Under the pieces are notes generated by a model. It saw nothing but the letters and a program-made list of their open reading frames with translations. It ran no database searches and had not been told where the DNA came from. Positions 20,749-30,604 of a DNA stretch of 64,000 bases are shown here, one piece after another. Every line of letters starts with the position of its first letter. Within the stretch, counting starts at the first letter, position 1. The position numbers and the translations under genes were made by a program. Origin of the DNA: Musicola paradisiaca NCPPB 2511 (GTDB taxonomy: Bacteria > Pseudomonadota > Gammaproteobacteria > Enterobacterales > Enterobacteriaceae); the NCBI RefSeq assembly GCF_000400505.1, contig NZ_CM001857.1:347490-411489 (forward strand). The letters are read 5' to 3'.

Positions 20749-22367
20749 TTATCGCTGCGGGCCTGCGCTCACCAGAGCGGCACCGGCCGGCGTGTCAGTG
20801 TATTTGTCGAAATTGGCGACAAAACGCTGGGCCAGATCTTCTGCTTTGCTTTGCCATTGCGCCGGATCGGCATAGGTATCGCGGGGATCCAGAATGGCCG
20901 GATCGACGCCCGGCAGTGATGTCGGGATCGCCAGGTTGAAGATCGGCAACTCGGTGGTTTCCGCGTCGTCAATGCTGCCGTCCAGAATGGCGTCGATGAT
21001 GCCGCGCGTATCCTTGATGGAAATACGTTTACCGGTGCCGTTCCAGCCGGTATTGACCAGATAGGCTTTCGCGCCGGCGGCCTGCATCCGTTTGACCAAC
21101 ACTTCGGCGTACTGGGTCGGGTGCAGCGAGAGGAAAGCCGCGCCGAAGCAGGCGGAGAAGGTGGGCGTCGGCTCGGTGATACCGCGCTCGGTGCCTGCCA
21201 GTTTGGCGGTGAAGCCGGACAGGAAATGGTATTGGGTCTGATCGGACGTCAGGCGGGATACTGGCGGCAGCACGCCGAATGCGTCGGCGGTCAGGAAGAT
21301 TACGCGGGTGGCGTGCCCGGCCTTGGATACCGGCTTCACAATGTTATCAATGTGATAGATCGGGTATGACACGCGAGTGTTTCCGTCCTGGAGCCATCGC
21401 TGAAATCCACAGTGCCGTCAGTCAGTACCGTGACGTTTTCCAGCAGCGCATCGCGACGAATAGCGTGATAGATATCCGGTTCTGCTTCGGCGGACAGGTT
21501 GATGGTTTTGGCATAGCAACCGCCTTCGAAGTTGAATACGCCGTCGTCATCCCAACCGTGTTCGTCGTCGCCAATCAACTGACGTTTCGGATCGGTGGAC
21601 AATGTGGTTTTGCCCGTGCCGGACAACCCGAAGAAGACCGCGACATCGCCTTTCTCGCCCACGTTGGCGGAGCAATGCATGGAGGCAATGCCCTTCAACG
21701 GCAGCAGGTAGTTCATGATGGAGAACATCCCTTTCTTCATCTCGCCGCCGTACCAGGTTCCGCCGATGAGCTGGATCCGTTCGGTCAGGTTGAACGCGAC
21801 GAAATTCTCGGAATTCAGCCCCTGTTCCTGCCATTGCGGGTTGGTGCATTTGGCGCCGTTCATCACGATGAAATCGGGTTCGAAGCTTTGCAGTTCTTCA
21901 TCGCTCGGCCGGATGAACATGTTTTTCACAAAGTGCGCCTGCCAGGCGACTTCAGTGATGAACCGGACTTTCAGCCTGGAATCAGCGTTGGCGCCGCAGA
22001 ATGTGTCCACCACAAACAAACGTTTGCCCGACAGTTGTTGAGTAACCCGCTGCTTGAGGTGCTGCCAGGTTTCCTGGCTGAGCGGGTGGTTGTCGTTCTT
22101 GCCTTTGCCTTGATCGGACCACCAGACGGTGTTCCGGGTGACGTCATCACGAACGATATACTTATCCTTCGGCGAACGACCGGTGAATATACCGGTGTCT
22201 ACGGCAACGGCACCCAGACGGGTTTCGACGCCGCGTTCATAACCTTGCAGGGCAGGGGATGTTTCTTCTTCAAAAAGCAAATCGTAGCTTGGGTTGTAGA
22301 CAATTTCACGGACATCATGAATGCCATAAACCAACAATGCTTCTGGCCGAATGTCGGTAATCTGCAT
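20749..22367 (-). pseudogene. pckA: phosphoenolpyruvate carboxykinase (ATP) PckA, one-base frameshift
   Basis: PckA converts oxaloacetate and ATP to phosphoenolpyruvate, the first step of gluconeogenesis. The frame from ATG 22367 carries the N-terminal two thirds, including the kinase-1a P-loop [13 protein letters not shown] and the metal site around [20 protein letters not shown]. It breaks after SRTET near 21380. The rest ([18 protein letters not shown] through the C-terminus [10 protein letters not shown]) continues in another frame from 21372. The expected codons GAA AAC ACT CGC GTG are present with one A missing from a run of four (21380-21382, read TTT on the plus strand). All other residues look intact, so either a very recent mutation or a homopolymer sequencing error is likely. 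The native protein would have about 539 residues. Confidence 0.93.
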
Positions 22368-22551
22368 ATTGCTACTCCTCGATTGTTATAATCATGCTGT
22401 TAACAAGTGTAAGGGACGAGCTTATTTTAACCACGCATACAATCATAAAATTAAATAAATTCATTAATAACTTTGCTTATCCATGTGAATGGAAAGTAAT
22501 CATGTGGTCGTTTTGTGTACGAAATGGATGGCGCCCGCTCCCGTGGTGGAG

Positions 22552-22592
22552 AAAAAGCAGAAGCGAGGCTACCGGAGAATGCCTCGCTTCTG
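22552..22592 (-). terminator. terminator of hslO
   Basis: On the minus strand a 12-bp stem CAGAAGCGAGGC / GCCTCGCTTCTG is followed by CTTTTTC. It lies 46 bases past the hslO stop. Confidence 0.85.
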
Positions 22593-22637
22593 TTGCAACA
22601 TACGTGGGCGCTGAACCGACGCGCCAGAGTGCGCGGA

Positions 22638-23510
22638 TTAGTGCAGGGTTTGTGTCGGGCGCGCCTGACGCAGCGCCGCGATGTCAGACTGACTGAACAG
22701 GTAGTGACTGCCGCAATAGTCGCAGTGCATATCGATCTGCCCGTCCTGCTCCAGAATCTCCTGGATTTCGCTTTCCGCCAGTGTCATCAGCGCATCGGCA
22801 CAACGTTCCCGAGAACAGTGACACTGAAATTCGACCGGTTGCGGTTCATACAGTGTGACGCTCTCCTGATGGTATAGACGATAGAGCACGTCATTGGCCG
22901 CCAGCCCAAACAGCTCTTCACCTTTGACGGTGGCGGTGAGTTGCGCGAGGTGGTCGAAATCGTCGCGGCTGCCCTGCTGCGACGGCAGCACCTGCAGCAA
23001 CATACCTGCCGCACAGCTCTTGCCTTCGTGCTCGCCGGTGCGAATGAATAGCCGCGTCGGCAGTTGTTCGGATTGCTGGAAGTAGTTTTCCAGACAAGCG
23101 GCGAGAGTGTCGCCGTCCAGACCGACCACCCCCTGATAACGTTCGCCTTCGGTCGGCGTGATAGTGATCACCAGATAACCGTTGCCCACCATCTCCCGCA
23201 GCGAACTGCCCTGTGTTACCTCGCCTTGCAGGCGGGCGACGCCGCGCATTTGCTGCTGGTGGTTGCCGTTGATGACCGCCAGTTTTAGCGGGCCGTCGCC
23301 TTGTACCTGAACGGTAATGTCGCCGCTGAATTTCAACGTGGCGGTCAGCAGACTGGTAGCGACCAGCAGTTCTCCCAGCAAGGTTTTTACGGCTGCCGGG
23401 TAGTCGTGATTAGCCAGCATATGCTGGAATGTTTCGCTGACTGTCGCCAGCTCGCCGCGCACGGCGTAGTTTTCGAACAGATAACGATGTAATTGGTCAT
23501 GATTGGCCAT
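22638..23510 (-). CDS. hslO: redox-regulated chaperone Hsp33 (HslO)
   Basis: A 290-residue cytosolic holdase activated by oxidation. The N-terminal substrate domain spans about 1-180. The C-terminal redox switch has four zinc-binding cysteines, C-x-C in [10 protein letters not shown] (the family positions are C232 and C234 in E. coli) and C-x-x-C in [11 protein letters not shown]. coli Hsp33 has 292 residues. hslR, yrfG and igaA lie upstream on the same strand, the order found in E. coli. Confidence 0.96.
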   Translation of the reverse strand: MANHDQLHRYLFENYAVRGELATVSETFQHMLANHDYPAAVKTLLGELLVATSLLTATLKFSGDITVQVQGDGPLKLAVINGNHQQQMRGVARLQGEVTQGSSLREMVGNGYLVITITPTEGERYQGVVGLDGDTLAACLENYFQQSEQLPTRLFIRTGEHEGKSCAAGMLLQVLPSQQGSRDDFDHLAQLTATVKGEELFGLAANDVLYRLYHQESVTLYEPQPVEFQCHCSRERCADALMTLAESEIQEILEQDGQIDMHCDYCGSHYLFSQSDIAALRQARPTQTLH

Positions 23511-23536
23511 AATGGTTCTCTCGCGTCGGCACCGGT

Positions 23537-23950
23537 TTATTCGGTGTCGCTGTATTTAAATTTAATCAGATCCCGGCGCTCTTTTTTATCCGGGCGTCGA
23601 TCCGGATGCGGCATGGATAACGCATTCAGTTTTCTGGCCAGCGCCAGTTTCTCTCGCTTTTCGATGCTGGCCGGCGTTTCCTGATACAGGGTTTGCGCCT
23701 CCTGCGCGGATCGCCGTTGATCGCTGATGGCGCATACGATAACCGTTCGTGCGTCGTTTCCCTGCCGCAGCGTGATCTCGGCATCCAGCTCGACCAGCTT
23801 GCTTGGCTTGCTGCGCTGGCCGTTGTAATGCACTTTCCCGCCGTCCACCATTTCCCGGGCGATAGCGCGGGTTTTGTAAAACCGGGCAGCCCACAGCCAT
23901 TTATCCAGACGAACCGCGTGATCGTCATCAGATTCGGGCTTTTTGCTCAT
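23537..23950 (-). CDS. hslR: ribosome-associated heat shock protein Hsp15 (HslR)
   Basis: A 137-residue S4-fold RNA-binding protein that binds free 50S subunits carrying a stalled nascent chain. The S4 motif ([20 protein letters not shown]) spans about residues 13-60 and the C-terminus is the basic [20 protein letters not shown] segment. Start [10 protein letters not shown] at 23950 gives the family length (E. coli 133); the frame extends eight codons further upstream but into the end of yrfG. Ten bases separate it from yrfG, so the two are probably co-transcribed. Confidence 0.95.
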   Translation of the reverse strand: MSKKPESDDDHAVRLDKWLWAARFYKTRAIAREMVDGGKVHYNGQRSKPSKLVELDAEITLRQGNDARTVIVCAISDQRRSAQEAQTLYQETPASIEKREKLALARKLNALSMPHPDRRPDKKERRDLIKFKYSDTE

Positions 23951-23960
23951 GAAGCCTCCG

Positions 23961-24638
23961 TTAGGGTTGACCAAGCGCCGGCAAGAGCCCCCGGTAATCG
24001 TTCATTGACGGGTGCTGGAAGAACTGTTTTTCTTTCCGGCTGGTGGAATCTGGGTTGCTAACGCCCAGGCAATAACGAATACCGAAGGTTTTAGCGGCAT
24101 CCAGAATCGGTTCGCTGTCGTCTACAAACAGCGTCCGGGCCGGGTTAAAACCGGTTTGAGCTTGAACGGCATGCCATAACCGCTGATCTTCTTTCGGATA
24201 TCCGTAAGTATGGGTGGAAAGCAGTAAATCAAGGTATTGATCCAGTCCGGTATGTTCCACCTTGACTGACAGGCTATGGGGATGGGCATTGGTCAGCAGG
24301 ATGGTTTTTTTACCGCGGGTGCGCAATGCATTGAGAAAGGGCGCGGTATCCTGACGCAAACTGGCGCGATGACCGATATCGCTGGTCATCTGGTAAATAT
24401 CGAGCTCTAGCTGTTTGCTCCAGTAATCCAGGCTGTACCAGTTCAGCGTATGCTGCACGGCATGATACTCCCGTTCAACCAACTGGTGTGCCTGTTCCAG
24501 GCTGATGCCCCGCCGGTGACTGAGGGTCTGCGGCACCAGTTGCAGCCAGAAATAGCTGTCGAACGCCAGGTCGATCAAGGTGCCGTCCATGTCCAGCAGG
24601 ACGGTGTCGATTTCACTCCAGTTTAGTTCGGAACTCAT
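23961..24638 (-). CDS. yrfG: GMP/IMP nucleotidase YrfG (HAD family)
   Basis: A 225-residue HAD phosphatase that hydrolyses purine nucleoside monophosphates. HAD motif I is LLDMDGTLIDLAFD (nucleophile Asp near residue 15), motif II ILLTNAHP, motif III lysine in YPKEDQRLW, and motif IV FVDDSEPILDAA. Start 24638 gives MSSELNWSEID, aligned with E. coli YrfG (222 residues). Part of the igaA-yrfG-hslR-hslO run. Confidence 0.94.
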   Translation of the reverse strand: MSSELNWSEIDTVLLDMDGTLIDLAFDSYFWLQLVPQTLSHRRGISLEQAHQLVEREYHAVQHTLNWYSLDYWSKQLELDIYQMTSDIGHRASLRQDTAPFLNALRTRGKKTILLTNAHPHSLSVKVEHTGLDQYLDLLLSTHTYGYPKEDQRLWHAVQAQTGFNPARTLFVDDSEPILDAAKTFGIRYCLGVSNPDSTSRKEKQFFQHPSMNDYRGLLPALGQP

Positions 24639-24726
24639 ACGCACTCCTGAAAAAATGCCGTCATCCAGAAAGACCGGCATGACGGCAGACAACGCGCGTC
24701 AGGGTAGCATATTCGCAGGGTGCCGC

Positions 24727-26871
24727 CTAAGAGTGAATCGTGTTGCCGTAAACGACGGCGGAGGCTGGCGCTTCTGGTGCCAGATGACGGGCATAATATT
24801 GCTGAATATTGGCGATGCGTTGCTGGCCGCGTCGATATTTGATGATGATCAGCGCCAGGTTGAGCACCACAATGACGCCGAACATCAACAACAGCAGGCA
24901 ACTGCCCAACGAACGCCATAACGTGACGGCGTCGGGTTCGCTGTGCAGCGAGAGATGGCGGGTACCATTGGCATCAACGCTAATCTGGGTGATTACGCCA
25001 TTGGCTGAGAATGGTGTGCGTAGCAACAACGAGGACAGCCGTTGCAGCTCCTGCCACTGTTCCTGAGGCGGAAAATCACGTAGTGGCGTGCCCGGCAAGG
25101 GATGGGTCACGAATTGCCGGCCCTCGTCGCTACGAATCAGGAAACCACCCGGCGACGGGCTGTTCAATGAGTTGGTGGCGGCGCTGATTTCCCGGCCGTA
25201 GAAGCTGTCCGCCGCATTATTGACCAGAGACTCCAGCGACTCGGCGCTGACCGGGCGGAGTATGACGCTGGTGCCTTTCAGCGCGCCGGTGCGTGCGCGT
25301 TTAACCAACATGTCCCAGTTTTTCGCGTTTCCAAGATTTACCAGTGCGTTTTTGAGGCGTACACAATCGTCGTCTTTTTCACAGAGCGCATCGGTTTTCA
25401 ATACGATATCCGAGAAATCATTCAGCAGGATCATGCCCGATTTCTGAATGGTGTTGGCAAGCGGTGAATTCACCGAACTGTCATTGTTCGCCGGCGGGTG
25501 TAACTGATCGTTCAGGGTTTTTTTCAACGCGATGGTCTTATCGATAATCTCAGATTCCGGCAATGGCAGGGGGGCTGCCTTGTTCCAGTAAATGGCCGAA
25601 CAGTCGAACGGCGAGAACGAAGACGATTTCGGCGCCGGCGTATCGTGATTGAGCGGCGGCACGTAACACATGCCGGAACCCTGAATCTGCAGTTTATCGC
25701 CGATATGAAGCGTCATACGCTCCAGCTCGTCAACCTGTGACACATGAATATTCTCAACGCCTTGCATCCAGGCCATGCTCAATTTCAGGGGAAGGTCGAG
25801 CGGTATGTATACCAACAGCAGGAGCAGACTTATCAGGGAGCCGCACGCGAGCACCAGATTGCGTCCCCAGTGTTGCAGCGGGAAGAATTTCACTTCGTTA
25901 TGCAGCGACAGATATTTGCCCTGCCTTACCACCTGCCGATTGAGATAGATATCAACATCCGTTTTTTTACCGAGATCGTAGCCGATATAAGGTTGCCAGT
26001 GTGGCGGATAGATCAGATCGATATTGCCGAGTGAGACGTTTTTGAGCGGGGTTTGCCCCATATCGCTGAATAATCCCAGGCATTGCGGGGTGCCATTCAG
26101 GCAATGTACGTCTCGCAATTCCCGCGACAGCGGCGGGCGGAACAACTGCCAGCAGCACCAGATGGCGATAAGGAGCGCTGTGCCCGCCAACCAAGGCAGG
26201 ATAGTTATCGGGCTGTTCAGACTAAAAACCAGCAGCAGGAATGCCAATCCCAGCAAGCTGGCGTCCCTGATGCCGCGGGAACGGTGTATCGCGTGCTCTT
26301 CCTGCGTCTCCTTACGGATGGAAACCAGTTCGGTGTGCTCGTGCTGTTCAGCGCTGATGGATGCGCGATCGCCAGGGATGTCGCGCCCTGCTGTGGTATG
26401 GAGATTGTCGACGAGTTCAGACAACGAATGACCATTCAGCGAGATCACGAGTGGAATAGAACGGGTTTTTATCAGTTCGATCTGATTATCCTGCGCGATG
26501 TACTGTTCCCACTGAGCGGGAAGATAAATTTCCTGTGTATCGATGAAATAGCGCCATTGATTGGGCGCATCGGTGCCCAATCCGTAACGGTTGATGCTGT
26601 GGGATATCTGATAAACCCGGCTGTTTTGCAGCAGACGGGGACGGCATGGAGCCGGAGAGGGGAATGCTGAGGACGCACGATTCTGGACGTTCATATCCAG
26701 ATAATGTTCAACGGCAATACACTCTTCCGGGGTCAGTTGGCGATGCCCCGCAGGTGTAGTTGGTAAACGTTTGGCAAAAATAGTACGACGATGCATGCGA
26801 TAGCCAATGAACGCCCCTATCGCGATCAGAGTGGTAAACAATACAGCCAATATGATGAGTATTGTGCTCAT
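24727..26871 (-). CDS. igaA: Rcs phosphorelay inhibitor IgaA (YrfF/UmoB family)
   Basis: A 714-residue inner-membrane protein that restrains the Rcs envelope-stress phosphorelay through RcsD. Start 26871 (MSTILIILAVLFTTLIAIGA) gives TM1 at 3-22. Paired helices lie near 205-245 and 340-360, a periplasmic domain near 360-640 contains conserved cysteines (SGMCYVPP, FDCSAIYWN, ALCEKDDDCVRLKN), and a last TM is near 650-675. E. coli YrfF has 711 residues and aligns throughout (ITRYG/INRYG, WRYFID, LPLVISLNGHSL). In soft-rot pathogens Rcs controls motility, capsule and virulence. Confidence 0.94.
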   Translation of the reverse strand: MSTILIILAVLFTTLIAIGAFIGYRMHRRTIFAKRLPTTPAGHRQLTPEECIAVEHYLDMNVQNRASSAFPSPAPCRPRLLQNSRVYQISHSINRYGLGTDAPNQWRYFIDTQEIYLPAQWEQYIAQDNQIELIKTRSIPLVISLNGHSLSELVDNLHTTAGRDIPGDRASISAEQHEHTELVSIRKETQEEHAIHRSRGIRDASLLGLAFLLLVFSLNSPITILPWLAGTALLIAIWCCWQLFRPPLSRELRDVHCLNGTPQCLGLFSDMGQTPLKNVSLGNIDLIYPPHWQPYIGYDLGKKTDVDIYLNRQVVRQGKYLSLHNEVKFFPLQHWGRNLVLACGSLISLLLLLVYIPLDLPLKLSMAWMQGVENIHVSQVDELERMTLHIGDKLQIQGSGMCYVPPLNHDTPAPKSSSFSPFDCSAIYWNKAAPLPLPESEIIDKTIALKKTLNDQLHPPANNDSSVNSPLANTIQKSGMILLNDFSDIVLKTDALCEKDDDCVRLKNALVNLGNAKNWDMLVKRARTGALKGTSVILRPVSAESLESLVNNAADSFYGREISAATNSLNSPSPGGFLIRSDEGRQFVTHPLPGTPLRDFPPQEQWQELQRLSSLLLRTPFSANGVITQISVDANGTRHLSLHSEPDAVTLWRSLGSCLLLLMFGVIVVLNLALIIIKYRRGQQRIANIQQYYARHLAPEAPASAVVYGNTIHS

Positions 26872-27302
26872 ATTATTGCCATCCAACAGCGTAAGGCTCC
26901 CTCTGTTATGCTCGGATACTAACAGAAATGCACGTTTTGTGTTAATCCATACAACTTTGTTAGTGGCCTTTACTGACTGAATTCACCCACGATTATCTGT
27001 GGAACACATGATGATAACAATCAAGACTTTTATCAGGAATGAGGATAATCCGAATTTTTAAGATGGGGGCGGTTTCCGTTTTTAGGAAATCAAAAATGCG
27101 GATTATTTATAAAAAAACTAATGTATGGTCTTTGTTGCTGTTATGTAAAATTATCATGATGACGTTGCGGCAATCGTTAATGTTAACGCACAATGTAAAA
27201 GATTAAACATAGTGTGAGGAAGGTGAACGATTGTGCGGCTTTCCGTGGTTTTCATTAGGTGCATAGCCGGATGCCGGAGCGTTTCCTTACTTAGGGGCTA
27301 CG
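26872..27302. other. divergent igaA-nudE intergenic region
   Basis: 431 bases, AT-rich toward nudE. No open frame resembles a protein. It must hold both promoters; an AT-rich stretch around 27090-27200 lies upstream of nudE. I saw no convincing operator or structured RNA. Confidence 0.5.
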
Positions 27303-27857
27303 ATGAATAATAACCTGCAAAAACCCAGGATTCTTAAGGTTGAGACGGTTGCCCGTTCGCGTCTTTTCGACGTGGAGTCCGTTGATCTGGAGTTCAGCAA
27401 TGGCGCTCGCCGGGTGTTTGAACGCATGCGGCCATCCGGCCGCGAAGCGGTCATGATAGTTCCGGTCATTGATGACGAATTATTGCTGATTCGTGAATAT
27501 GCGGTGGGTATTGAACAGTATGAGTTGGGCTTCCCGAAGGGATTGATTGACCCGGGTGAAACGGTGTTTGAAGCGGCTAATCGCGAACTGATGGAAGAAG
27601 CCGGGTTCGGTGCAGAGCAGTTCGAGCTGTTATCCACCCTAACCATGGCGCCGTCTTACTTTTCCAGCACAATGAATGTGGTGATAGCCCGGGGTCTTTA
27701 TCCCCAACAGCTTGAAGGGGATGAGCCGGAACCGTTACAACAGGTTCGCTGGCCGTTGCGGGACATGATGACTTTGCTGCAAGAGCCTGATTTTCGCGAG
27801 GCTCGCAACGTTAGCGCGCTATTTTTGGCCCAACAGCGGCTCAGCCGGGATGACTAA
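27303..27857 (+). CDS. nudE: ADP compounds hydrolase NudE
   Basis: A 184-residue Nudix hydrolase acting on ADP-ribose, Ap3A and NADH-type compounds. The Nudix box is complete: G-x5-E-x7-RELMEEAGF, from GLIDPGETVFEAANRELMEE at about residues 80-102. E. coli NudE has 186 residues. Divergent from igaA and convergent with mrcA, as in E. coli. Confidence 0.96.
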   Translation: MNNNLQKPRILKVETVARSRLFDVESVDLEFSNGARRVFERMRPSGREAVMIVPVIDDELLLIREYAVGIEQYELGFPKGLIDPGETVFEAANRELMEEAGFGAEQFELLSTLTMAPSYFSSTMNVVIARGLYPQQLEGDEPEPLQQVRWPLRDMMTLLQEPDFREARNVSALFLAQQRLSRDD

Positions 27858-27892
27858 CCATGTCCCCTGGTAGAAAAACAAAGTAGCAAAAC

Positions 27893-27916
27893 AAAAAGGC
27901 GCGAATGCGCCTTTTT
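27893..27916. terminator. bidirectional terminator between nudE and mrcA
   Basis: AAAAAGGCGC-GAAT-GCGCCTTTTT: symmetric stem with A/T flanks giving T-runs on both strands, placed between convergent stops. Confidence 0.9.
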
Positions 27917-27931
27917 GCTGACTTCCGTCTG

Positions 27932-30487
27932 TCAGAACAACTCTTCCGCCTGACCACTGCTGGTATTGAATAATGTCGTACCGGCATCGTGGACTGCTTT
28001 TTCCGTTGGCTGAGTGCCGTCGATGAAATACTCCTGACGGCTGTTACCCCCGCCATCAGAGAGTTTGCCGCTACTGCGATCGATCACTACGCTGACCACT
28101 CCCGGCGGTGTCGGTGTCTTCTGTTCAGGGAGGCCGGCCAGCGCAACTTTCATGAAGTCGTCCCAAGCCGGTTCCGCCGTTTTAGCGCCGCCCTCATAAC
28201 CTGAGATCTGATCGCGGATGACGCCGGAAACGGACGAACGGCCCAGATCGCGGCGGTGGTCATCGAAGCCGATCCATACCGATGCCACGATGTTGGGCCC
28301 ATAGCCGGAGAACCAGGCATCTTTCGAGTTATTGGTTGTCCCGGTTTTGCCGCCGATATCATGTCGTTGCAGCACTTTGCCTGCCCGCCAACCTGTCCCC
28401 ATCCAGCCGGGTTCGCCGAACACGTTACTGTTGAGCGCGTCCTTAATGAGGAATGCTAACGGCGTGCTGATTACATGCGGCGCATAAGACTGATTTGCCT
28501 GTCTGGCAACCTCAGATGGTGTGATCGGGTCAGCCTGCGGCGCGGTTTGCACCGGATTTTCCTGCGAGGTGGCCACATTTTCCATACTGTCGTCGGACAG
28601 CACGGCAGATCGCTGCGTCTCGCCGTAGATCACCGGTAGGTTGCAGGTATCGCAGACAATTTTCGGGCTGGCGCTGAATACCGTAGCCCCCGCTTCATTC
28701 TCGATCTTGCTGATGAAGTAAGGGTCGATCAGATAACCGCCATTCGCCATAACGGCATAACCGCGAACGACCTGCAATGGCGTGAAGGACGCGGCGCCCA
28801 ACGCCAGAGATTCCGTATGGACGATGTTCTGCTCCGGGAAACCAAAACGCTCCAGATAGTCTGCGGCGTAATCGACGCCCATGGCGCGCATCGCACGCAC
28901 CATCACCACGTTTTTCGACTGTCCCAAACCTTGACGCAAACGAATCGGGCCGTCATAAACCGGCGGCGAGTTTTTGGGACTCCAGTCGGAGCCGGCACCG
29001 GGATCCCAACGGGTGATTGGGGCATCATTCAGTATGGTCGCCAGCGTCAGGCCTTTATCCATCGCGGCGGTATAAAGGAATGGCTTGATGTTGGAGCCGA
29101 CCTGACGCAGCGCCTGGGTAGCGCGATTGAATTTGCTCTGGCTGAAATCGAACCCGCCGACCAGTGCCAGTATGGCGCCGTTGGTAGGATTGACGGACAC
29201 CAGCGCAGAGTTGACGTCCGGTACTTGTCCCAGCCACCACTCTTTGTCGACTTTACGTACCCAAATCTGTTGGCCGGCATCCAGCACGTCCATGACACGT
29301 TTGGGGGTCGGGCCTTGTTCGGTATCGGAGCGATAGGCTCGCGCCCAACGCACACCCGCCAACGTCAGCTCGATCTTCTCGCCGCTCGGCAGCATGGCAT
29401 GCGCCTTATCAGCGGTAGCATCAAGCACTGCCGCCGGCATTAGCGGCCCGTAGGTTGGCAGTTTTTTCAACGCTTCGGTGATCTTGTCCTGCGGCCAGGC
29501 TGCGGTGCGCGGTTTCCACAATTCCTGATCCGGGCCGCGATAGCCATGGCGCATGTCGTAAGCCATCACATTGTTGCGGACAGCTTCATCCGCAGCCTGC
29601 TGTAGCTTGCGGGTAATGGTGGTGTAGACCTTGTACCCATCGTTATAGGCATCTTCACCATAACGTTTCACCATTTCCTGCCGTACCATCTCCGCCATAT
29701 AAGGCGCGGAAAATGCGACTTCCGGAGCATGGTAGTCCGCATTGAGTTTTTCATTGCGGGCCTGATCGTATTGCGCCTGGGTGATGTAATTTTCATCCAG
29801 CATACGGGCCAATACCACATTGCGGCGGGCAATTGCGCGGTCGTAGGAATAGAGCGGGTTAAATGTCGACGGCGCTTTGGGCAAGCCCGCGATCATCGCC
29901 ATTTCACCCAGCGTCAACTGGTCGATCGTCCGGCCGAAATAAACCTGTGCAGCGGCGCCGACGCCGTAGGCGCGATACCCCAGATAAATCTTGTTCAGAT
30001 AGAGTTCGAGAATTTCATCTTTGGTCATCATCTGTTCGATGCGAACCGCCAGAAAAACCTCTTTTATTTTACGCAGCAGCGTTTTTTCCGGGCTGAGGAA
30101 AAAATTGCGCGCCAACTGTTGGGTAATGGTGCTGGCACCTTGCGAAGCGTGGCCGGACGTCAATGCGATCATCGTGGCGCGAATGATGCCCTGCGGATCG
30201 ATACCGTGGTGCTCGTAGAAACGACTGTCCTCTGTGGCGATAAACGCCCGTACCATCACTGGCGGGATCTGATCGAGTTTTAGCGGGATGCGGCGCTTTT
30301 CGCCGAACTGGGCGATCAGCTCGCCATCGGCGGTGTAGACCTGCATCGGTGTTTGCAGACGAACATCTTTCAGCGTCGCGACATCGGGTAGTTGAGGCTC
30401 AATATAGCGATAAAGGCCATAGAGCGAGGCGGTTCCCAGCAGAATGCAACTTACTGCAAGGATGAGTAAATACTTTACGAACTTCAC
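27932..30487 (-). CDS. mrcA: penicillin-binding protein 1A (MrcA)
   Basis: An 851-residue bifunctional peptidoglycan synthase. N-terminal signal anchor (LLILAVSCILLGTASLYGLY, about 5-25). GT51 glycosyltransferase domain near 55-230 with catalytic Glu in ATEDSRFYEHHGID and GASTITQQLARNFF. An OB/linker region follows. Transpeptidase domain near 420-790 has SxxK in GSNIKPFLYT, SxN in GQSKNVVMVRAM and KTG in GGKTGTTNNSKDAWF. E. coli PBP1A has 850 residues. Divergent from the hof operon. Confidence 0.97.
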   Translation of the reverse strand: MKFVKYLLILAVSCILLGTASLYGLYRYIEPQLPDVATLKDVRLQTPMQVYTADGELIAQFGEKRRIPLKLDQIPPVMVRAFIATEDSRFYEHHGIDPQGIIRATMIALTSGHASQGASTITQQLARNFFLSPEKTLLRKIKEVFLAVRIEQMMTKDEILELYLNKIYLGYRAYGVGAAAQVYFGRTIDQLTLGEMAMIAGLPKAPSTFNPLYSYDRAIARRNVVLARMLDENYITQAQYDQARNEKLNADYHAPEVAFSAPYMAEMVRQEMVKRYGEDAYNDGYKVYTTITRKLQQAADEAVRNNVMAYDMRHGYRGPDQELWKPRTAAWPQDKITEALKKLPTYGPLMPAAVLDATADKAHAMLPSGEKIELTLAGVRWARAYRSDTEQGPTPKRVMDVLDAGQQIWVRKVDKEWWLGQVPDVNSALVSVNPTNGAILALVGGFDFSQSKFNRATQALRQVGSNIKPFLYTAAMDKGLTLATILNDAPITRWDPGAGSDWSPKNSPPVYDGPIRLRQGLGQSKNVVMVRAMRAMGVDYAADYLERFGFPEQNIVHTESLALGAASFTPLQVVRGYAVMANGGYLIDPYFISKIENEAGATVFSASPKIVCDTCNLPVIYGETQRSAVLSDDSMENVATSQENPVQTAPQADPITPSEVARQANQSYAPHVISTPLAFLIKDALNSNVFGEPGWMGTGWRAGKVLQRHDIGGKTGTTNNSKDAWFSGYGPNIVASVWIGFDDHRRDLGRSSVSGVIRDQISGYEGGAKTAEPAWDDFMKVALAGLPEQKTPTPPGVVSVVIDRSSGKLSDGGGNSRQEYFIDGTQPTEKAVHDAGTTLFNTSSGQAEELF

Positions 30488-30604
30488 CTGGGATTTTCCA
30501 TTCAGTAGCGTTTGAATAGTTTATAGACAGACGGGCGCTAGTATAAAGGTAAGCCAGCAAGGTGGATACGTTCTTTTGCTAAACGATAAGGAGATCGAAC
30601 GATT

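Noticed and set aside
21279-22391. Long plus-strand frame (370 codons) opposite pckA
   Set aside because: Antisense shadow of a highly conserved gene. It spans the pckA frameshift but encodes nothing recognisable.
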